From Brevundimonas sp. UBA6550 (lineage in GTDB: Bacteria > Pseudomonadota > Alphaproteobacteria > Caulobacterales > Caulobacteraceae), in the NCBI RefSeq assembly GCF_002434505.1, contig NZ_DJKE01000012.1:1-64000 (forward strand): a stretch of DNA of 64,000 bases, read 5' to 3'. How positions within the stretch are numbered: position 1 is the stretch's first letter; each line of letters opens with the position of its first letter. The notes under the pieces were generated by a model. It saw only the letters and a program-made list of their open reading frames with translations. It had not been told where the DNA came from and made no database searches. Position numbers and translations under genes: made by a program. This document shows, one piece after another, positions 59,770-64,000 of the stretch.

Positions 59770-61272
59770 TCAGCGCATCGTCGGAATGACGAACGACGAA
59801 TCCGAATGCTCCAGCGCCGAGTCCGGCCAGCGGGCGGTGACCGTCTTGGTCTTGGTCCAGAAGCGGACGCCCTCCATGCCGTGCTGGTTGATGTCGCCGA
59901 AGGCCGACCGCTTCCAGCCGCCGAAGGTGTGATAGGCGACCGGCACCGGGATCGGCACATTGATCCCCACCATGCCGACATTGACGCGGGCGGCGAAGTC
60001 GCGCGCCGCGCGGCCGTTCTGGGTGAAGATGGCGACGCCGTTGCCGTATTGGTGGTTCGACGGCAGGGCCAGCGCCTCCTCGAACGTCTCGGCGCGGACG
60101 ATCTGCAGGACGGGACCGAAGATTTCCTCCTGATAGGACGACATCTCGGGCTTCACATGGTCGAACAGCGACGGGCCGATGAAATAGCCCTTCTCGTGTC
60201 CCTGCAGGCTGAAGTCGCGGCCGTCTACGACCAGTTCGGCGCCTTCCTGGACGCCCTTCTCGATCCAGCCGGCGATGCGATCACGGTGCTGGGCGGTGAC
60301 GACGGGGCCGTAGTGGGCGCCCGCATCGGTCGAGACGCCGACCCGCATCGACGGGATCTCGGCGACCATCCGCTCGCGCAGTTCGTCCGCCGTCTTCTTG
60401 CCGACCGGCACCACGACCGGCAGGGCCATGCAGCGTTCGCCCGCCGAGCCATAGGCCGCGCCCGCCAGATCCTTGATGACCTGATCCATGTCGGCGTCGG
60501 GCAGGACGATGCCGTGGTTCTTGGCCCCGCCCATGGCCTGGACGCGCTTATGGTTGGCCGCGCCGGTCTGATAGACATAGTGGGCGATGTCGGACGAGCC
60601 GACGAAGCTGACGGCGTGGACCAGCGGGTGGGTCAGGATGGCGTCCACCGCCGTCTTGTCGCCATGCACCACGTTCAACACGCCATTGGGCGCCCCGGCC
60701 TCCAGCATCAGTTCGGCCAGACGCACCGGCACCGACGGATCACGCTCGGACGGCTTCAGCACGAAGGTGTTGCCCACCGCGATGGCCACGCCGAACATCC
60801 ACATCGGGATCATGGCCGGGAAGTTGAACGGGGTGATGCCCGCCACCACGCCCAGCGGCTGGCGCATCGAATAGACGTCGATGCCGGGCCCGGCGCCATA
60901 GGTGTATTCGCCCTTCAAGGCGTGAGGGATGCCGCAGGCGAACTCGATCACCTCCAGACCACGCTGGATGTCGCCCTTGGAGTCGGCGATGACCTTGCCG
61001 TGTTCGCTGGACAGCAGTTCGGCCAGTTCGTCCATGTTCGCCTCGACCAGGCGCTTGAACTCGAACATGACGCGGGCGCGGCGCTGCGGATTGGTCGAGG
61101 ACCAGCCGTCGAAGGCGTTCTGCGCCGCCTGAACCGCGCGATCGACCTCGCCGGTCGTGGCCAGTTGCACGCGGGCCTGAACCTCGCCCGTGTTGGGATC
61201 GAAGACGTCGGCGAAACGGCCGGACGCGCCGTCAAAGGCCGCGCCGTCGATGAAATGGCGGATGTCGCGCAT
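59770..61272 (-). CDS. mmsA: Methylmalonate-semialdehyde dehydrogenase (CoA-acylating)
   Basis: 500 residues from ATG 61272, with GGGAG about 11 bases upstream. ALDH superfamily: FGVAIAVGNTFVLKPSERDPSVP (NAD site), FVGSSDIAHYVYQ, GAKNHGIVLPDAD and catalytic Cys in GSAGERCMALPV (about 279), as in MmsA/ALDH6. Converts methylmalonate semialdehyde to propionyl-CoA in valine breakdown. First gene of the valine cluster, divergent from a LysR regulator. Confidence 0.95.
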   Translation of the reverse strand: MRDIRHFIDGAAFDGASGRFADVFDPNTGEVQARVQLATTGEVDRAVQAAQNAFDGWSSTNPQRRARVMFEFKRLVEANMDELAELLSSEHGKVIADSKGDIQRGLEVIEFACGIPHALKGEYTYGAGPGIDVYSMRQPLGVVAGITPFNFPAMIPMWMFGVAIAVGNTFVLKPSERDPSVPVRLAELMLEAGAPNGVLNVVHGDKTAVDAILTHPLVHAVSFVGSSDIAHYVYQTGAANHKRVQAMGGAKNHGIVLPDADMDQVIKDLAGAAYGSAGERCMALPVVVPVGKKTADELRERMVAEIPSMRVGVSTDAGAHYGPVVTAQHRDRIAGWIEKGVQEGAELVVDGRDFSLQGHEKGYFIGPSLFDHVKPEMSSYQEEIFGPVLQIVRAETFEEALALPSNHQYGNGVAIFTQNGRAARDFAARVNVGMVGINVPIPVPVAYHTFGGWKRSAFGDINQHGMEGVRFWTKTKTVTARWPDSALEHSDSSFVIPTMR

Positions 61273-61341
61273 GGCCTGCAGATCTCCCGTGATCGTTATT
61301 CTTGTGTCGCCCTTGCTAGCATCGCCTCGCCCCGCTCGATA

Positions 61342-61377
61342 ATGCGAAGTTGCAGGAACCGATCTGCATTTTTGCAT
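61342..61377. promoter_or_regulatory. Probable LysR-type operator between mmsA and the LysR gene
   Basis: ATGCGAAGTTGCAG (61342-61355) and CTGCATTTTTGCAT (61364-61377) form an interrupted inverted repeat matching at 11 of 14 positions, with an 8-base spacer. It lies just before the LysR start, the usual position for autoregulation and divergent control. Confidence 0.6.
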
Positions 61378-61388
61378 GAGTAAGGACG

Positions 61389-62279
61389 ATGTTCGACTGG
61401 GACGATCTGCGCATCTTCGTCGCGGCCGCCCGCGCGGGGTCGCTGGGCGGCGCGGCGCAGCGGTTGGGCGTGGACGCCGCGACCGTGGGCCGCCGGGTCG
61501 CCCGGCTGGAGAGCGCGCTGAAGTCGACACTGGTGGTGCGCTCCACCACCGGCCTGCATCTGACGGCGGCGGGCGCCCAGCTTCTGGACATCGGGTTGGA
61601 GGCCGAGGGCGCGATGGAGGCGGTGGCGCGCGTCACCCAGCCCGACACCCTGGCCGGCGTCGTGCGCATCAGCGCCTCCGAAGGGTTCGGCGTCACCCTG
61701 ATGGCCCCTGCCCTGGCCGCCCTGCGGCGCGCCAGTCCCGGGCTTCGGATCGAACTGGCCGCCAACGCCGGCTTCCTGTCGCCCAGCCGACGCGAGGTTG
61801 ACATGGCCATCACCCTGGCGGCGCCCGATGCGGCGCGGCTGATCGTGGAGCCGCTGACGCCTTATCAACTGGCGCTATACGCCGCGCCCGACTATGTGGC
61901 CCGCCATGGCGCGCCGGATACGGTCGAGGCCCTGAGCGGCTTCGACATCGTCGGCTATATCGACGACCTGATCTATGCGCCCGAGCTTCGCTATCTGGAC
62001 GAGATCCGGCCCGGCCTGACGCCGCATCTGGCGTCGTCCTCGATCCGCGCGCAGCGAGAGATCATAGCCGCCGGCGGGGGCATCGGCGTCCTGCCCTGTT
62101 TCATGGCCACGGGTCTTCGCCGCGTCCTGCCCGAAATCCTGATCGAGCGGCGGTTCTGGCTGGCGACCCACCGCGAGGTTCACGACACCGCACGGCTGCG
62201 CACGGTGCGAACCTGGCTGAAAGCCCTGTGCGCCGAGCGTCGCGACGGTCTGCGGCCTTTTCCGACGCCCGTGGCCTGA
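61389..62279 (+). CDS. LysR family transcriptional regulator
   Basis: 296 residues. HTH MFDWDDLRIFVAAARAGSLGGAAQRLGVDAATVGRRVARLESAL (1-43), then an effector-binding domain (GVVRISASEGFGVTLMAPALAALRRASPG, LASSSIRAQREIIAAGGGIGVLPCFMA). Divergent from mmsA, so regulation of valine catabolism is the likely role. Confidence 0.9.
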   Translation: MFDWDDLRIFVAAARAGSLGGAAQRLGVDAATVGRRVARLESALKSTLVVRSTTGLHLTAAGAQLLDIGLEAEGAMEAVARVTQPDTLAGVVRISASEGFGVTLMAPALAALRRASPGLRIELAANAGFLSPSRREVDMAITLAAPDAARLIVEPLTPYQLALYAAPDYVARHGAPDTVEALSGFDIVGYIDDLIYAPELRYLDEIRPGLTPHLASSSIRAQREIIAAGGGIGVLPCFMATGLRRVLPEILIERRFWLATHREVHDTARLRTVRTWLKALCAERRDGLRPFPTPVA

Positions 62280-62378
62280 CGCAGCCTGTGCCGCGAACGA
62301 CACGACCCGAACACAGTTCATCGGGCGATGGAACATCGGGCGCGGTCAAATCTTAATAGGGCGTAAGCGAGACACGCC

Positions 62379-62705
62379 ATGACCCTGATCCTAGGCCTGA
62401 CCCTGATGACCACCCTGCTCGGCGCCCCCGCCGACGCCCTCCCGCGCGAGCGCGCCGACTTCAGGCCGGCGCAGGTGCAAAAGGCGTCGGTCGCGCCACA
62501 GGACCGTTTCAGCGTGCGTCTTCGCTGCACCGCCCTGGCGTCCGGCCATGTCACCGACTGCGTGGTTCTGGAAGAGACCAAGCCCGGCTACGGTTTCGGC
62601 GAGGCGGCCTTGGCCCTGATGAACGATGCGCAGGTCACCCCGATCACCGAGCAGGGTCGCGCGGTCGATGCGCCGTTCGAGCGCACTATCGACTTCACGC
62701 CGTAA
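62379..62705 (+). CDS. Small secreted protein with TonB-C-like domain
   Basis: 108 residues. A signal-like N-terminus (MTLILGLTLMTTLLGAPADA) precedes a domain with FSVRLRCTALASGHVTDCVVLEETKPGYGFGEAALALM and a closing TPITEQGRAVDAPFERTIDF. The layout of a two-cysteine beta region, then GFGEAAL and P-T-G-V-F-T-IDF matches the TonB C-terminal domain without TonB's helix and Pro-rich region. Might be a periplasmic TonB-C-like protein. Its stop overlaps the convergent MerR gene by 11 bases. Confidence 0.6.
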   Translation: MTLILGLTLMTTLLGAPADALPRERADFRPAQVQKASVAPQDRFSVRLRCTALASGHVTDCVVLEETKPGYGFGEAALALMNDAQVTPITEQGRAVDAPFERTIDFTP

Positions 62706-63090
62706 GCGGTCGCTCGAACGCCTTCAGGATTGGGCACGGCCCCTCCTCATTGCGCGCGCAGTCCGACGCCAGGCGCTGAAGCGCGGCCCGCGCCGCCTGC
62801 ATGTCCGCGATCTGACGATCCAGCTCCGCGATGCGCGTTTTCGCCATGGCCCGGACCGTGGTTCGGTCCGTTCCCGAATCCAGCGTCAGCAGTTCGCCGA
62901 TCTGCGCCAGGGTGAACCCCGCCGTCTGGGCCTGGCGGATGAAACGCAGCCGGTCCGCATCGGCCGGGCCATAGCGCCGCGTCGTCCCCTCGCCGGCCGA
63001 GGTCTCCAGCAGACCGCGCCGCTGATAATAGCGGATCGTCTCCACCCCGACCGCCCCAGCCTTGGCCAGTCCGCCGATCGTCATCGCCAT
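62695..63090 (-). CDS. MerR family regulator, CueR-like
   Basis: 131 residues from ATG 63090 (GGAG 7 bases upstream). Winged HTH MTIGGLAKAGAVGVETIRYYQRRGLL, a helical linker and a C-terminal metal loop CARNEEGPC with seven residues between the cysteines, the Cu(I)-type CueR spacing; the Hg-specific Cys upstream is missing. The promoter in front of the divergent gene has the MerR-type long spacer. Confidence 0.8.
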   Translation of the reverse strand: MAMTIGGLAKAGAVGVETIRYYQRRGLLETSAGEGTTRRYGPADADRLRFIRQAQTAGFTLAQIGELLTLDSGTDRTTVRAMAKTRIAELDRQIADMQAARAALQRLASDCARNEEGPCPILKAFERPLTA

Positions 63091-63093
63091 CGC

Positions 63094-63125
63094 TTGACTC
63101 CGTACCATGGTACAGACCCTACAGA
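63094..63125 (+). promoter_or_regulatory. MerR-type promoter/operator with long spacer
   Basis: TTGACT (63094-63099) and TACAGA (63120-63125) are 20 bases apart, longer than a normal spacer, as at MerR-family promoters. Between them is the perfect palindrome GTACCATGGTAC (63102-63113). The left half TTGACTCCGTAC matches the classical mer operator. Confidence 0.7.
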
Positions 63126-63160
63126 GGGTGCAGCCCGTTGTCAGCCCGTCTGGATCTTCG

Positions 63161-63907
63161 ATGCCGCACCCCGAGAAGACCGCCACCCTGTATCGAATGG
63201 TCATGCCGGACCACGTCTGCCCGTATGGGCGGAAATCGCTGTGGTTGCTGAAGCGGAAGGGTTACTGGGTCGACGATCGTCACTTGACGACGCGCGCCGA
63301 GACTGACGCCTTCAAGGCCCAGCACGACGTCAGGACCACGCCCCAGACCTTCATCGACGGACGGCGCATCGGCGGGCATGACGATCTGCGCCGCTTCTTC
63401 GGACAAAGCGGCCCCGCGTCGGGCCAGACCAGCTATACGCCCGTACTGGCCGTATTCGCCGTCGCCCTGCTGATCGCCGCCGCCATCGCCTGGCTGCGGT
63501 TCGGGACCCTGGCCAGCGCGTCGATCCTGCCCGACTTCATCGCGACGGCCATGTGCCTGCTGGCCATGCTGAAGCTGCAGGATGTCGAGAAATTCTCGAC
63601 CATGTTTCTGAACTACGACCTTCTGGCGCAGAAATGGCCGGGCTACGGCTATGTCTATCCGTTCGCGGAACTGGGCGCGGGCGTCCTGATGCTGGCCGGC
63701 GCCTTGACCTGGCTGTCGGCGCCGGTCGCCCTGATCATCGGCGGCGTGGGCGCCGTCTCGGTGTTCAAGGCCGTCTATGTCGACAAGCGCGAGCTGAAAT
63801 GCGCCTGCGTCGGCGGGGCGTCCAACGTGCCGCTGGGCTTCGTCAGCCTGACCGAGAACCTGATGATGATCGCAATGGCGACCGCCATGCTGGTCATGGC
63901 CGTCTGA
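63161..63907 (+). CDS. Glutaredoxin domain fused to MauE-like membrane domain
   Basis: 248 residues from ATG 63161. The N-terminus (TATLYRMVMPDHVCPYGRKSLWLLKRKGYWVDDRHL, TTPQTFIDGRRIGGHDDLRRFFG) is a glutaredoxin with a CPYG, single-cysteine active site. Then four membrane helices match the MauE/DoxX-like family, closing with KCACVGGASNVPLGFVSLTENLMM (Cys pair). Such fusions are thought to take part in thiol or metal-redox processes. Divergent from the MerR regulator. Confidence 0.8.
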   Translation: MPHPEKTATLYRMVMPDHVCPYGRKSLWLLKRKGYWVDDRHLTTRAETDAFKAQHDVRTTPQTFIDGRRIGGHDDLRRFFGQSGPASGQTSYTPVLAVFAVALLIAAAIAWLRFGTLASASILPDFIATAMCLLAMLKLQDVEKFSTMFLNYDLLAQKWPGYGYVYPFAELGAGVLMLAGALTWLSAPVALIIGGVGAVSVFKAVYVDKRELKCACVGGASNVPLGFVSLTENLMMIAMATAMLVMAV

Positions 63908-63932
63908 CGCGCGACCGAGGACGGACGAACGC

Positions 63933-64000
63933 ATGACCCACTTCCCCCTCGACCGTCGCAGCCTGTTGCGGGGCGCTGCGGCCGGCGGCGGCCTGATGGC
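63933..64000 (+). CDS. N-terminus of a Tat-exported protein (partial)
   Basis: 22 codons to the window end: MTHFPLDRRSLLRGAAAGGGL and on, with the twin-arginine motif DRRSLLRG followed by an Ala/Gly stretch. A multicopper oxidase (CopA-like) is plausible beside a CueR-like regulator, but the sequence shows only the Tat signal. Confidence 0.55.
   Translation, partial: MTHFPLDRRSLLRGAAAGGGLM

Noticed and set aside
62695..63090. Mercury-responsive MerR
   Set aside because: The mer-like operator half suggested it, but the Hg-binding upstream cysteine is missing and the C-terminal cysteine spacing is the Cu(I) type.

Overview
The window is chromosomal DNA of a high-GC alphaproteobacterium, most likely Caulobacterales and best matching a Brevundimonas-like organism. 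This is inferred from gene order (tRNA-Tyr/tRNA-Gly/tuf beside rlmB; rpsF-rpsR-rplI followed by dnaB, alr, radA, cvpA, purF; yfgM-like/bamB/der), from several TonB-dependent receptors, and from the style of the dispersed palindromic repeats. No database search was possible.

Layout. 1-7 kb: start of tuf, two tRNAs, rlmB, a TerC/rhodanese pair, a frameshifted 2OG-Fe(II) oxygenase, metG, a MATE exporter and DUF1489. 7-13.5 kb: leucine-catabolism genes (methylcrotonyl-CoA carboxylase alpha and beta, methylglutaconyl-CoA hydratase) with a TIGR02466-type oxygenase and a lipoprotein among them. 13.8-26.3 kb: conserved translation, replication and purine genes (rpsF, rpsR, rplI, dnaB, alr, radA, cvpA, purF), interrupted by a TonB-dependent receptor and small secreted proteins. 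26.3-37.5 kb: a ParDE-type toxin-antitoxin pair, an SDR, a DUF2306-like/LytTR pair, NUDIX, der, bamB, a TPR membrane protein, panB, an ECF sigma operon, an EEP-family phosphoesterase/nuclease and an ArsC-like reductase. 37.5-39.2 kb: a sparse island of three orphan genes with short repeats and TGCAC palindromes.

40-56.2 kb is the most interesting part, a carbohydrate-utilisation locus. A LacI-type regulator leads a same-strand series: an Oar-like TonB receptor (interrupted by one in-frame amber codon), a Tat-exported GH144/glycoamylase-fold enzyme, a solute-binding lipoprotein, two MalF/MalG-like permeases, and a 1070-residue periplasmic multidomain protein with discoidin and six-hairpin-glycosidase-like regions. 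A second TonB receptor and the UgpC/MalK-like ATPase diverge from one intergenic region. Two nearly identical LacI-type palindromes, one before lacI and one in that divergent region, tie the halves together. GH144 enzymes act on beta-1,2-glucans, so uptake and breakdown of bacterial beta-1,2-glucans (osmoregulated periplasmic or cyclic glucans) is the leading hypothesis. It is inference.

56.5-62.3 kb: valine catabolism (mmsB, 3-hydroxyisobutyryl-CoA hydrolase, acyl-CoA dehydrogenase, mmsA) with a divergent LysR regulator. 62.4-64 kb: a TonB-C-like small secreted protein, a CueR-like MerR regulator, a divergent glutaredoxin-MauE membrane protein and the Tat-signal start of a further exported protein; the last three suggest a copper or thiol/metal response module.
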